Part shown: piece by piece, positions 1 to 9,813 of the stretch
How positions within the stretch are numbered: position 1 is the stretch's first letter
Layout of the letters: each line of letters starts with the position of its first letter
Source of the DNA: Craterostigma plantagineum
Lineage: Eukaryota; Streptophyta; Magnoliopsida; Lamiales; Linderniaceae
Assembly: GCA_027422505.1 (NCBI GenBank)
Contig: JAPQWV010000018.1
Coordinates: forward strand, 13,720,001-13,784,000
DNA length: 64,000 nucleotides
Direction: 5' to 3'
Translations under genes and position numbers: made by a program
Notes under the pieces: generated by a model
What the model saw: only the letters and a program-made list of their open reading frames with translations
Databases searched by the model: none
What the model was told of the DNA's origin: nothing

Positions 1-315
1 GGAAAATATTTTGACCAAATAATCAGTAATTGTTCAATTATTGGTACGACTAAAGAGAAACCCTAAATTGGACAGCGACCCGTTCATATACATACCTATA
101 CGGGACGCGTCCCATCAGCGCCAACGCAATAAGCACGGGTCCCCTGAGAATGTTTTGGTCCCCTGATTTTACGTGCATTTCCCATGATTTTAAGTTATGG
201 TCCCTTTAGCACGTTACCCACCATATGACTTGATAAACCTTTAAAATAATGCACGACCATTTTTGGTACAGAAAGCATACATTCCACAGTCGTACGATCA
301 CTTTCGGTGATAATC
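1..315. other. Upstream region of the MULE transposase
   Basis: No gene is seen. The segment holds the palindromic word CAATAATTG/CAATTATTG near 30-45, which recurs near 3020-3045 and 3800-3820, and several GGTCCC/GTCCC words between 105 and 215 like those in the minisatellite blocks further on. It is probably the subterminal and promoter region of the element. Confidence 0.4.
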
Positions 316-2640
316 ATGACGATCACCAGCATTGTTTTTCAAGTCGATGGTAAGTGGGTAATTCGCGAGGACAATACGTCGAACTGGGTTCCGGATCCAA
401 CTTGCCGTTGGCAATCAATCTTGGTCGACGAGGAGTCATGCACGTTAGTGGATCTCACTAACGAGATATTGAATGCATTGTCGTTACGCAACGACAATAC
501 CAAACTACGGATAAGCTACATGCCTTGCATAGACTACAATTATGTGCGCCCCATCTACATCGAGAACGATTACGGCGTACGTGCGTACGTTGGAGGTGGT
601 TGCCCACGATCAAGACCACCTCTTCACGTGGAACTTGAATTAGCCATCATTGCGTCACCGCCACATCAACCTCATGATAATGATTTCTCTGGTTTCGACG
701 TCGGCCTTATAGCGCATTGCGATACAAACGCCAAAATCCAACCATTTGAGGGTTTTCCCAGCACATCTTACAACCCTCCTGACCAAAGTAATGAAAGCAG
801 TGGCTATGTAGGCGATTACTCCGGAATCTGCGGCCAAGGATATGATAATGAGAACGAGCAAGTCGGACGGGACGACGAAAATGAGAACGAGGAAGGTGCC
901 TTAATGCATGATGATGATGATGATGATGACGCACATGATGACGATTTTGACGTCGATGTGCACGACGACGCAACTGATGTGGCCGACGATGGTACCTATT
1001 CGTTTACGGATGGTTCGACCCTATATGTTGGACAACAATTCCGTAGCAAGAAAGAATTGAAGGACGAAATCACTAAAATCGCTGTCGCTGCATGCTTCGA
1101 ACTCCAAGTGGATAGGTCAAACAAAACCCTGTACGTAGTGAAATGTGCGAAGGAGAACTGCGAATGGCGCATACGAGGTGCACAGGATAAGGACTCCCCC
1201 TTTTTCTCAATCCGAAAGTACGTCAACACGCACACGTGCGGCGTGTCTCATCGACGCCGTAGACATCGCCAGGGAAGTTCGTCGCTCGTATCGAGCACGT
1301 TGTTGGAAAATTTCAGGGCTCCTAAAGACATCCCCGCTCCCAGTTCCATACAGTCGATGATGCAGAGCAGGGGAGTAGAAGTTTCATACTACAAGGCTTG
1401 GAGAGGAAAACAAATTGCGACCGACGAACTAGTTGGTAACAGGGACGCTTGCTACGGTTTACTGCCGTCTTACTTAGATGCGGTGAGGCAAGCCAACGAG
1501 GGCAGTATCACTGATTGGGAGATGGACGAAGACAATCGGTTCAAGTACATGTTCTTGGCATACGGAGCATGCGTCAGCGGCTTTACGTTCATGAGGAAAG
1601 TCGTTTCTATCGATGCCACTTTTTTGAAGGGGAAGTATAAGGGACTCATGATGATTGCCACTGCGCAAGACGGCGATTTCCATCAATATCCTTTAGCATG
1701 GGGTATTGCCGACGGGTCGGAGGGAACCGACCCATGGGCGTGGTTTCTGTCGAGATTAAGACGTTTTGTTGCGGATGGCGACGATCTCGTAATAATTTCC
1801 GATCGGAACCCTGGAATCAAGAATGCAGTTCCGGCCATTTTCCCAAACGCGTTTCATGGTTTCTGTGCGTGGCACCTTCAACAAAACGTGAAGACGAGAA
1901 TGAAGAAGAAAGGTGCTTGTCCAATCTTTTGGCGTGCCGCTACTGCCTACACGAAGAGCGAGTGCGACCGTCATTTTAGGCAGCTTGACGGAAAATATGC
2001 GGACGTGCAGAGGTATCTTAACGAAGTCCCAAAGGAAACGTGGACGCGAGCATATTGCCCTAGATCAAGATACAACATAATGACGACCAACGGATCGGAG
2101 TCTATAAATGCAGCTCTACGTAAGGACAGAGAGCTTCCAATTATTGGACTGTTGGGCTCGATTCAGCGACTAACATCATCATGGTTCAGTAAGCATCGGC
2201 GCTCTGCGGAAGCTTCAATCGCCTCGAACATGACTAGGTTTACGCCAAAGGTAGAGTCGATCATACGAGAGAATTTCACCGAGTCGCAAAAATTTCATGT
2301 GTCGGAAGTCGGGCATCTAACATATAACGTATACGGGCAGCATGTGAACGAGGTGGTCGATTTGGGGCTGCGCACATGCACGTGCATGATGTTTGACATC
2401 GATCGTATCCCATGTCCACATGCGGTTGCAGCTTGTGGTTCTGCCCAAGTGCCGATATATTCATTAGTGCACGATTATTATACCTTGGAGTTCTGGAAAC
2501 TGGCATACGAAGGTACTATACGCCCGGTAACGGACCGCATTGAAAGTAGTATGGACATGTTGCCGCCTCGTGTTGGTTCACAACGTGGACGACCCCAGAA
2601 AAATAGGTTTCCTTCGACGGGTGAATTTGGTACGAGATAA
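316..2640 (+). CDS. Mutator-like (MULE/MuDR) transposase, intact
   Basis: DDE-class transposase expected to cut and integrate the surrounding MULE in the nucleus. The frame opens at 307 with GTG, so the first ATG (316) is taken, giving 774 aa, normal for plant MULE transposases. Domains in order: a variable N-terminus; an acidic poly-Asp stretch near residues 198-225; a MuDR-type N-terminal DNA-binding region near 230-315 ending in an HTCG motif; and the MULE transposase core. The core has catalytic candidates Asp433 (in SIDATF), Asp496 (in ISDR) and Glu595 (in GSESIN), with the conserved FCAWHLQQN block between. A SWIM zinc finger follows (Cys688, Cys690, Cys700, His702, pattern CTC...PCPH). 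There is no in-frame stop or frameshift, so it may be recent or still functional. An intron cannot be excluded, but none is needed. Confidence 0.93.
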   Translation: MTITSIVFQVDGKWVIREDNTSNWVPDPTCRWQSILVDEESCTLVDLTNEILNALSLRNDNTKLRISYMPCIDYNYVRPIYIENDYGVRAYVGGGCPRSRPPLHVELELAIIASPPHQPHDNDFSGFDVGLIAHCDTNAKIQPFEGFPSTSYNPPDQSNESSGYVGDYSGICGQGYDNENEQVGRDDENENEEGALMHDDDDDDDAHDDDFDVDVHDDATDVADDGTYSFTDGSTLYVGQQFRSKKELKDEITKIAVAACFELQVDRSNKTLYVVKCAKENCEWRIRGAQDKDSPFFSIRKYVNTHTCGVSHRRRRHRQGSSSLVSSTLLENFRAPKDIPAPSSIQSMMQSRGVEVSYYKAWRGKQIATDELVGNRDACYGLLPSYLDAVRQANEGSITDWEMDEDNRFKYMFLAYGACVSGFTFMRKVVSIDATFLKGKYKGLMMIATAQDGDFHQYPLAWGIADGSEGTDPWAWFLSRLRRFVADGDDLVIISDRNPGIKNAVPAIFPNAFHGFCAWHLQQNVKTRMKKKGACPIFWRAATAYTKSECDRHFRQLDGKYADVQRYLNEVPKETWTRAYCPRSRYNIMTTNGSESINAALRKDRELPIIGLLGSIQRLTSSWFSKHRRSAEASIASNMTRFTPKVESIIRENFTESQKFHVSEVGHLTYNVYGQHVNEVVDLGLRTCTCMMFDIDRIPCPHAVAACGSAQVPIYSLVHDYYTLEFWKLAYEGTIRPVTDRIESSMDMLPPRVGSQRGRPQKNRFPSTGEFGTR

Positions 2641-2731
2641 CGTTGTAATATGTAGTTTTCGTATTCAGAGTGGCTTATACGTCGCCATTTGTGTTATGTT
2701 ATGTAAGGTTGTGTTAGGCGAGCTTTTGCGT

Positions 2732-3995
2732 GAATATGGAAGTAGAAAACCCTTATGCACAAATGCGCAGGGGACCGCATCGCATATGCAGAGAATCCCG
2801 CACGGACGCGCATGAGACCCCTGCGCATGAATGTGGTCCCCGCCGGGTCCCCTGTCTTCAACGTTTGGGTCCCGTGAAAAAATCGCGCTGGTCCCATGTT
2901 CCTTGCGCGCAGGGAGGGGCGCGTTACTCCCATCGGACCCAAACGTTAAAGGGAGGGGACCTGCCGATTAGCACATGGTACCCCAAATCATTAGGGTTGG
3001 TCACGTTCGCTTACTAAGTTGGTCCAATAATTGTTCAATTATTGATGAAAAGTGACATGTAGCAGTGCTTCATTTATTGGTGAAGTGACATGTCAGAGCG
3101 GTGTCATTATACAAGTCATCAGAGACAGATGACTTGACATTTGATTCCCGATTCCACTTTTTTGTCCCCGGCGAAAATCTAATATTATTAAATTCGTTAA
3201 TAAGATGTCCACTGCGAAAATCTAATATTATTAAATTCGTTAATAAGATAGTCATTAATAAAAAATTAAAAAATTCGTTAGTATGGGTTATATTTTTTTA
3301 TATGAATTATATTTATTTATATGAATTAAAATCGTTAATAAGATAGTCATTATATTTTTTTATTAAATTCGTTAATAAGATAGTCATTATATTTTTTATA
3401 TGAATTATATTTATTTATAAGATTAAAATCGTATTTTTTATTCAAGAGGGGGTGTGAATTAGTAGCCCCCTTTAGAAAATTACGGTACGAATATGGAAAT
3501 AGAAAACCCTTATGCACAGATGCGCAGGGGTCCGCATCGCATATGCAGCGAAGCGCGCACGGATTCGCATGAGACCCCGGCGCATCTTTGCGGTTCCCGC
3601 CGGGTCCCCTTCCCATAACGTGAAGGTCCCATGACTTCAACGTTTGGGTCCCGTGATAGTAATGCGGGGTCCCATGAGTCTTGCGCGCAGGGAGGGCGCG
3701 TTACGAGCATGGGACTCAAACCTTAAAGGCAGGGGACCTTCCGATTACCACACGGTACCCGCACATTAGGGTTAGTGATGTTCGCTTATTGAGTGGGACC
3801 AATAATTGCTCAATTATAGGTCAAAACTGACATGTCAGAGCAGTGTCCCTATTTATTCGTCAAAAGTGACATGTCAGAGCAGTGATACTATACAGTATGT
3901 ACAGGACAGATGACTTGACATTTTATTCCCGATTTGCTTGTAATGTTGTGAAAATCTAATATATTATTAAATTCGTTAATAAGATAAAAATTAAT
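2732..3995. repeat. Direct duplication, about 757-bp period, inside the MULE
   Basis: The block starting GAATATGGAAGTAGAAAACC (2732) recurs at 3489 with the same order of landmarks: GAAAACCCTTATGCACA, GCATCGCATATGCAG, CCCGCCGGGTCCCCT, TTAGGGTT, GTGACATGTCAGAGC and GATGACTTGACATTT. The offset is 757 bp. A third, shorter copy of the first landmarks lies at about 8386-8490. The copies have diverged by scattered substitutions. This looks like a subterminal segment of the element that was duplicated in tandem. Confidence 0.8.
3174..3460. repeat. AT-rich tandem repeats with AAATTCGTTAATAAGAT core
   Basis: At least four near copies of a unit containing ATTAAATTCGTTAATAAGAT, often followed by AGTCATTA, lie between about 3186 and 3385. 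Another lies near 3965. No coding potential; it separates the two 757-bp duplicated units. Confidence 0.7.
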
Positions 3996-4640
3996 AAAAA
4001 ATTAAGAGTGCGTAAAAAAATAAATTTAAATAACCACTCGATTAACAATATCTAACTCCAAGTTTAGAAAAAAGAAAATATATTTTACAACATGTATTTC
4101 GAGTCGTACGATCATTGACGTGAATCTAGTAAGAGAGCACACCGATAAAACATACTCATGTTTGTGATTTATGTAGGCTGTAACAATCTTATAAAGTGAA
4201 CGTAATTCTTTTGATTACCTCCATTTTTTTTGTTCTGTGCTATTTTATGATGACTTTATATTGTAGTCTACGATAAACAAAGTATAAATACGCTCAATTA
4301 ATCGCTTACTTCCATGAATTAACATTGCAAAAATCGCACATGAACATAGGGGACCCACATTTTTTGAACAGCGGACCCACTCTTCAAAACTGGGGACCCG
4401 CGATGATTGCATAGTCCCCACACTGAGATGTCCGGGTCAGTCGTGGTCCCGTCAAAATTGTCCGCATGTCATTGCCGGGGCCCGACTGGTCCCTTCGAAA
4501 TGTTGCTTGATTTAAGCAGAAGACCCGCTCGTAAAGGTCACGGGACCTGTGCGTTATGAGCATGGGACCAGCGCTTGTATTCAGGGGACCCGCTAAGGGA
4601 GCGTTCATAGATAACACGGAAAACTTAATATGAAAAAAGT
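3996..4640. other. Non-coding stretch with inverted GGGACC words
   Basis: From 3996 to about 4338 the sequence is AT-rich with no gene. From 4340 to 4600 there are about nine GGGACC/GGACCC/GGGGCCC words spaced roughly 20-35 bp apart, the same core as the minisatellites at 8.4-8.8 and 9.8-10.2 kb. No supported ORF. Confidence 0.5.
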
Positions 4641-5010
4641 TAAGTTATGTCAAATCACTGCCATTCGCGTTATTTTTATGTCAACTCACACATCACTCTC
4701 ACTGACAAAATCTCCTCTCACAATTTCTAAACCCTAAATTGATATCAAACACACGTAAAGCAGATGACTTCTATCAAACAACTAAAATTAAAATTAAACA
4801 GAAAACTAGAAAGATTTCAAATCACTTAAAATTCAGTTCTTTTATTTTTACGTCAAATCACACATCAGTCTCACTGACAAAAAGTTGGAAAACACAGAGA
4901 AACTCATCGTTCACAATTCTAAACCCTAAATTCATATCCACCAAACGATATGCACAAATCAAACAAGTAAAATTAAAACTCAAGGGAGAAATTCAACAAC
5001 ACATGAAATA
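4640..5010. repeat. Degenerate direct duplication, 172-192 bp offset
   Basis: CACACATCA...CTCACTGACAAAA followed by CTAAACCCTAAATT occurs at 4687-4740 and again at 4859-4932. The spacing differs by about 20 bp because of an indel. It lies just downstream of the Ulp1-like gene (which runs on -). The short + ORF here is only this repeat and is not supported as a gene. Confidence 0.6.
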
Positions 5011-6453
5011 GTTCGTGAGCATCGCAAATTTTAATTAAAATAAAAATGGTATACTAAAAAGAGTCCCAATCATTATTGAAAATAGAAGATGCGAGGTATT
5101 TTCTAAACGCCTGCATATGAGTTTGATTGAGGCGGGAGACGTCGTCCTTCTTCATCATAAGCGACATTGCCGCCCGCAACATCGCCACGCCATCTTCTCC
5201 CCTGAAAATCATATGACACTTATTTTTAAACACGACGACAAAGTAATAAAACGCATCATTCATGAAAACTTACTGATTTTGTTTCCTGAATTCGCGACAC
5301 CACCTAGCCGGCCAGCTCTTGCCCTTGTTAGGCATGCGTGTTATCAGTTTCAGTTCCTTGAAAATAGCCGGGATTACGATCCGAAGTTTGTTGATGTCGT
5401 CGGCGATAAAGCGCAGCTCGAAGCCAGGAGGCGCATCGGAGTCGTAAATCGTATACTCCTTTCCCCGCACATCAACAACGAACAACACCCATCGGCCTGA
5501 CGTACGCATGGGGATGGCAACTTTGGTCGCTAGATCCCACGACCTGCATTTCCAATTTTCGTCCTCCCCATTCGCGAACGGGAGCAATTTCTTGAAGCCT
5601 TTCCCACGCGGCTTCCCGATTAGGTTTAGCACCCCTCGCTCGTCGACGAGCGTCTTAAACGTATGGGCATGTACGCGACTTTGCTCGCAACCGATTTGCT
5701 AAATTTCTGCATGCGTTCGATCCCAGCGAGGCATTCATCGACATGCTGCAATAAAAGCAAACCGGTTTTTAACACATTCAAGTAAGGTGACGAAAGGTAT
5801 TTGGTAAATTTATATACGTACCATCTCATCGAGTTTAATACCCTCAGTCGCAAGGTTCAGGAGCCATGTAGGGTCGTGTTGTCCTAGGATCCCTTGTACT
5901 TTCATGCCGGTAATCTGCAAAGCCGTTTTTAGCTGACTTTCGACTTTTGGCCACAAGTTTTCGACCTTGAACTGGATATGCCGCTCGAACGCCGAAAGCT
6001 TTGGAGGTTTGACTGTATTCGTCGAGGGGAAATCGGTGAACGGCGTCGTGGTGTACCAAGATGGCTTCTTCGTCCGCTCAGGGGTCTGTTCTGTCACGAC
6101 GCCTTTTCCTTTGTCGGTCGCTTGGACAGAAACCGAAGCCTCGGCGTGCGTCTCCAACTGATCAGCGTGGTCCTCTTGAGCCTCTATGTCCGTCACTGCC
6201 TCGTGAACCCCGAGACCATAAGCGCCCCTCCACGACGATGGGTCGACAACCTCGGGCGGTCTCTCTTCATCGGACCGAGCCGGTGCGACATATTCATCGT
6301 AACGTTTTTGCGCCCATTCAGACGGACTGTGACCGTCCCATGCCTCCTGGCTCGGAATATAGCCATCCGGTCCCATGTACGATGTGTTCCTCCATCTCTC
6401 ATCGTAATCTATACAAGAAATTCGAAAATAACTATAAATTATTTTTCACGTCC

Positions 6454-6764
6454 TTAAGTATAAAAACTGACCAAGCTCGGGCGGTGTAGCGTGCAATCCA
6501 CCACCAAACTCGGGCTGTGAAGCGTGCGATCCACTAGCAAACTCGTTTGGATCGACATCTACATCGTAAATAGTAACTGTTGAGTAATCTGCGCAACTAA
6601 TTAAAAAATTAAGTATAAAAACTGACCAAACTCGGGCGGTGTAGCGTGCAATCCACCACCAAACTCGGGCTGTTCAGCGTGCGATCCACTATCAAACTCG
6701 TTTGGATCGACATCTACATCGTAAATAGTAACTGTTGAGTAAACTGCGCAACTAATTAAAAAAT
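6454..6764. repeat. 155-bp tandem duplication within the Ulp1-like gene
   Basis: The unit at 6454-6608 is repeated at 6609-6763 with very few differences. On - each copy has a 116-nt open stretch (6743-6628 and 6588-6473) flanked by TTGCGCAG and a GTCAGT donor-like site, so it resembles a duplicated exon. It encodes an acidic peptide containing VTIYDVDVDPNEFDSGSHAE. The intervening sequence between the two copies is only about 38 nt, too short for a normal plant intron, so both copies are unlikely to be spliced as exons in that simple way. Confidence 0.85.
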
Positions 6765-7661
6765 TAAGAATAAATAAATATCTTACTATAACGAGCTTCG
6801 GTAGGCGGAGTGCGAGACCCGTGATAAAATCTGCTCGCCAAACCCTGAACCGAGTTCCCCAACTCCCTGAGGCTGTCGGCCCACGATCGCATTTCCGTCC
6901 AATGTTCCTCGTACGCATCCCACCTTCTCTCGTTCGTCGACCACCGTCGACCCTCTTCTTCTTGAAACTGATGCAATTGCGTGCCAAGTTGGTCGAATCG
7001 CCCAAACAAGTTGGTGAAGTTTTGGTCCATACGACTTTGCCATTCATCGAAGCGTGGACCCGAGGCGAAACCCTGACCACTTGATCGTGGGGTCTCCGGT
7101 GTTGCATGAAAGGCGTGCTCGTGCGGAGGTTCGGGGTTGCCGTGCGGATGTTCGGGGATTTGGCCGTGATGCTGAATTATATCGGTGTCGCGTCGCTGAC
7201 TGCCCTCGATCTGGGCGATGGTCTCAGGCACCAAATTCTGCCGGCTAGAACCCTCACCGCGACGGCGGTGGCCGCGGGAGCACCTAACCTCCACTCCATG
7301 CAGGAGTAGAAAGGTCACACGATCGTATAGGTCGTGTGCCGGCCCAACGTCGAAGACGCTGTCCCTATAGTACGCCGCCTCCAGCTCGTCCGCTGACGGC
7401 ACTATTAACCCTGCTAGTACATGGAACTTGCTAGCGGCCTCTGCGATGCTCTTCTGTTTCGGGCAATTCTTGCGACCCCAATCCTTCGTCTGCCACCTCG
7501 ACATGCGTGGCGTGAAATCTTCTTCTTTGCGCAACGCATAGGCCTCTCCAATGCCCGAGATGCACTCATAAGCTAGTATCTGAATACAAATAACACAATA
7601 AATATTAGCAATTACTTATATGTAAAAACAAGGTAGGCAAAGAAGCTTAATAATAAATCAC

Positions 7662-8340
7662 CTGAAGTGGCTGAACGAACCCACTTATCAGCCACTCCCG
7701 TGGGTTCTCCCGTAGATTTTTCCTCACAGCGCGCATGACCTCCTTGAAAGCCTCGCTGCCCCAAGGATACTCTGAGAAAGCAATCCGGTCTTCAGCGAGG
7801 TGAAGGACCCAGGAAGACACGACGGTGTCCTTCTTGGACCTTCGAGGCAGCAACACCGCGGTGGCGAAGTAGACATCCGCCAACTTGAGCTTCTCTTCCT
7901 CCACACGTTCCTCGTCGCCAGACATGGCCTCCAACGCCTGCTTGACGTTCGACAGGCGAATTGTTGAACTAGCGCCAAAATGCCTCCTCGTGAATGCTTC
8001 CACGCGGTCCACCGCCGTATCGCGGCTGCGAACTTGAGGCCGGTGATTAGGCAATACTCCGATTTTGAAAATCGAAGTGGTTTTTTGCCAACAACCATCC
8101 ACAGCTCTTCGCGGGTGTGCAGCGCCGTCTGCCTTTGGATAAGGTACCACAGCAACTGAATCGAGAGGTTAAAGTCCGGCTCGGCCATGACAAGGCGGCC
8201 GAACGGACTGTGGGCATAATATACGGCCAACTCCTCATCGTTAAGGCACTGTCTTATCAGCTGGCTGGCCTCGCCGTATAGCGAGGTCACTGTAGGACGA
8301 CAATCAGGAACTTCTGTGCCCAACTGCGTCTTCATCACAA
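7662..8340 (-). other. DUF1985-like exon of the Ulp1-type gene
   Basis: Listed separately because it is the best-preserved diagnostic part. It starts after an AG acceptor (AAATTAG) with an in-frame ATG at 8338. The frame carrying GKKPLRFSKSEYCLITGL is lost after about 8040. The signal continues one base out of frame with LKLADVYFATAVLL and FSEYPWGSEAF to the phase-0 donor CTTCAG/GTGATT. Plant DUF1985 proteins show exactly this order: an FG motif, a KP.RFS..EF..ITGL block, then a Y(P/A)WG block. The frameshift is seen directly; the function is unknown even in the family. Confidence 0.7.
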
Positions 8341-8385
8341 CCTAATTTATACGTAAAACACAGTTTAGCCAATTACTTGGTATAT

Positions 8386-8840
8386 GAATATTGAAAATCG
8401 AAAACCCTTATGCACATATGGCCAGGGGACCGCATCGTATATGCTGACAGTCAAGCACGGATGCGACTGAGACCCCTGCGCATGAGCAGGGGACCTGTGC
8501 GTATCTTCACGGGATCAGTGTCTACTTTCACGGGACCCTTGCGTATATTCACGGGACCCGCCCATAAGATGATGGACTAGGCAAGGGTCCCCTGGATATA
8601 AGCGCGGGTCCCTTGATTATACGTGCGGGTCCCCTGACCGTAGCGCGCGGGTCCCGTGTTGTTCTTCACAGGCGCAAGGTCACGAGACCCACGCGCTGCG
8701 ACCAGGGAATCCGCTCGTTATAACCAGGGTACCACGCTTATACGCAGTGGACCCGTGCTCCGCCCATCATTTTATGGGCGGGTCCCGTGAATTCTAAGCA
8801 CGGTCCTATGCTTATCAGCACGGGTCCGCACCGAATTAGG
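8386..8840. repeat. GGGTCCC-cored minisatellite with an internal orientation switch
   Basis: About fifteen copies of a 20-24 bp unit resembling GCGGGTCCCGTGAATATAC are present. From about 8500 to 8575 the units read in reverse (TATATTCACGGGACCC). From about 8585 to 8840 they mostly read forward. The block starts with the 2732-type landmark GAAAACCCTTATGCACA. It is GC-rich in an AT-rich setting. The likely role is a MULE subterminal repeat, possibly bound by transposase (inference). Confidence 0.8.
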
Positions 8841-8884
8841 GTTTGCTGCGTTAAATTGAAGAAGACGCAGAGTAGAGAAAATAC

Positions 8885-8911
8885 CTTCTCGGTGTTCGGG
8901 TTGACTGCCAT
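8885..8911 (-). other. Candidate short first coding exon (9 codons)
   Basis: On - an ATG at 8911 opens nine codons (MAVNPNTEK) that stop at a GT donor-like site (GAGAAG/GTATTT). It is preceded by a pyrimidine-rich leader that resembles a plant 5' UTR (9020-8912). It could be a captured 5' exon of a host gene, or the first exon of the Ulp1-like gene with the minisatellite in its first intron. It is too short for homology, so confidence is low. Confidence 0.25.
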
Positions 8912-9020
8912 TGTCGATTTACGCTCTAGGACTGGGTTTTACTTGCAGAGAATAGTTGGACTTGCAGAGAAACGATTTGCAGGGCGTTTTGTGTGCAGGA
9001 GAAGACGATTGAAGTGAATT

Positions 9021-9309
9021 GAAAGTTAAAGTGGTGGTTCTGAAATGCTTTTTAACTTTTACTGTTCCATCACGGGTCAGTTACTTGCAGTTAAACCTGA
9101 AAACCCTTTAATGTAATACCCCTTTATGTTGAACTAACCTAATTAAATTAAATTAAATACCATAGCACTATCTATATTTTTTAACGGAACTAAATATTAC
9201 ATTATAAAACATAGTTAATTTAAAATACAGTACTAATTATATTGTCAAGGTCACGTACATCAATAATAATAGGAATAGCATATCTTGATTGATAAAATTA
9301 TTAAATAAT
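9021..9309. other. AT-rich non-coding spacer
   Basis: Nothing recognisable between the candidate leader and the DEK_C fragment. It is AT-rich with short ATTAAATTAAATTA runs. Confidence 0.4.
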
Positions 9310-9693
9310 TTATTCTACCCTTCTCGCCCTTCTCCACCAACCGGAGCTTGGTCGACATCCTTCCTTCTGCACAGCGTTGTTTCGGACAACCTCGATCCAA
9401 CCTGGGCCTTGGATCACTTCGCTCTCAGCCTCGTCATCGTCGTTTCGGACAGCCTCGGGTGCTTGTCCTTCGATAACTTCGCTCATAACATCGTCGTCGT
9501 CGACCTCGAGAGCATCGTCGTCGCCGTTTAGGAATCTGTCGATCTCGGCCACGATCCACGCCCTCCTTTGGGAGAGGTCGACACCGAGGTCGGCCTCCAG
9601 ACGGCGGCGGACGGCGGCGGCCGTGGTAGTCCAGGGGTCCGAGTGACGGACGATTTCGTGGAGGCGGGCGACGATTTGGGCGTCCGTCACCAT
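9310..9693 (-). CDS. DEK C-terminal-like domain fragment, probably captured host exon
   Basis: A 127-aa open frame starts at ATG 9693 (MVTDAQIV); the upstream extension to 9759 is discounted because family members start at this Met. Residues 1-55 match the DEK_C fold seen at the N-terminus of plant SWIB/UAF30-type proteins: ARLHEIVRHSDPWTTTAAAV, RRRLEADLGVDLSQRR and a closing IDRFL. In those proteins DEK_C binds DNA or chromatin and is followed by SWIB domains. Here it is followed only by an acidic Asp/Glu-rich tail and a stop, with no SWIB domain. GGGTCCC repeat blocks lie on both sides, so it is most simply a host fragment carried by the MULE. It could still be translated; expression is unknown. 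Confidence 0.66.
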   Translation of the reverse strand: MVTDAQIVARLHEIVRHSDPWTTTAAAVRRRLEADLGVDLSQRRAWIVAEIDRFLNGDDDALEVDDDDVMSEVIEGQAPEAVRNDDDEAESEVIQGPGWIEVVRNNAVQKEGCRPSSGWWRRARRVE

Positions 9694-9813
9694 TCTTCCT
9701 GTTTTGTTTCTGGGATTATTTTTTAAAAATGTTATATGCTGTGTGTTTGATAAATCCAAGCCTTATATAGCTTGCAAAACGCCGTAAGAGCTTCCCAAAA
9801 CCATAACATATAA

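Larger units (their letters stand above)
5054..8340 (-). pseudogene. DUF1985 / Ulp1-like (C48) protease gene of the MULE, decayed
   Basis: A multi-exon gene can be traced on -. Exon 8340-7662 encodes a DUF1985-like region (HSPFGRL, GKKPLRFSKSEYCLITGL, then in another frame YPWGSEAF), interrupted by a frameshift near 8035. An 82-bp intron (7580-7661, GT-AG, phase 0) leads to exon 7579-6787, ending at a GTAAGA donor. Exon 6408-5822 ends at GTACGT. Exon 5745-5274 holds the protease-like core (WVLFVVDVRGKEYTIYDSD) and needs a second frameshift near 5650. It ends at a GTAAGT donor, and the last exon is 5201-5054. DUF1985 plus Ulp1 is a known plant transposon gene architecture; active members would cleave SUMO-like conjugates. 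Here the catalytic His before W is Arg (GRWVLF). The expected Cys of the DCG motif is absent (GEDGV), while the Asp of YDSD remains. It is most likely inactive. Exon joins are inferred. Confidence 0.72.

Noticed and set aside
307..315. Start of the transposase at the GTG at 307
   Set aside because: Plant nuclear genes normally start at ATG; the in-frame ATG is at 316.
655..2506. Antisense ORFs across the MULE transposase, including a His-rich one
   Set aside because: They mirror the coding strand; the His run is only the reverse of the poly-Asp codons. No independent domain.
4700..4960. Telomere-like AAACCCTAAA words
   Set aside because: Single, scattered occurrences (also near 55, 28255 and 36030), not arrays; common in plant leaders.
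5117..7309. Plus-strand ORFs (5117-5500, 5978-6489, 6821-7309)
   Set aside because: They lie opposite the traced exons of the Ulp1-like gene and show no domain; the minus-strand reading has splice sites and family motifs.
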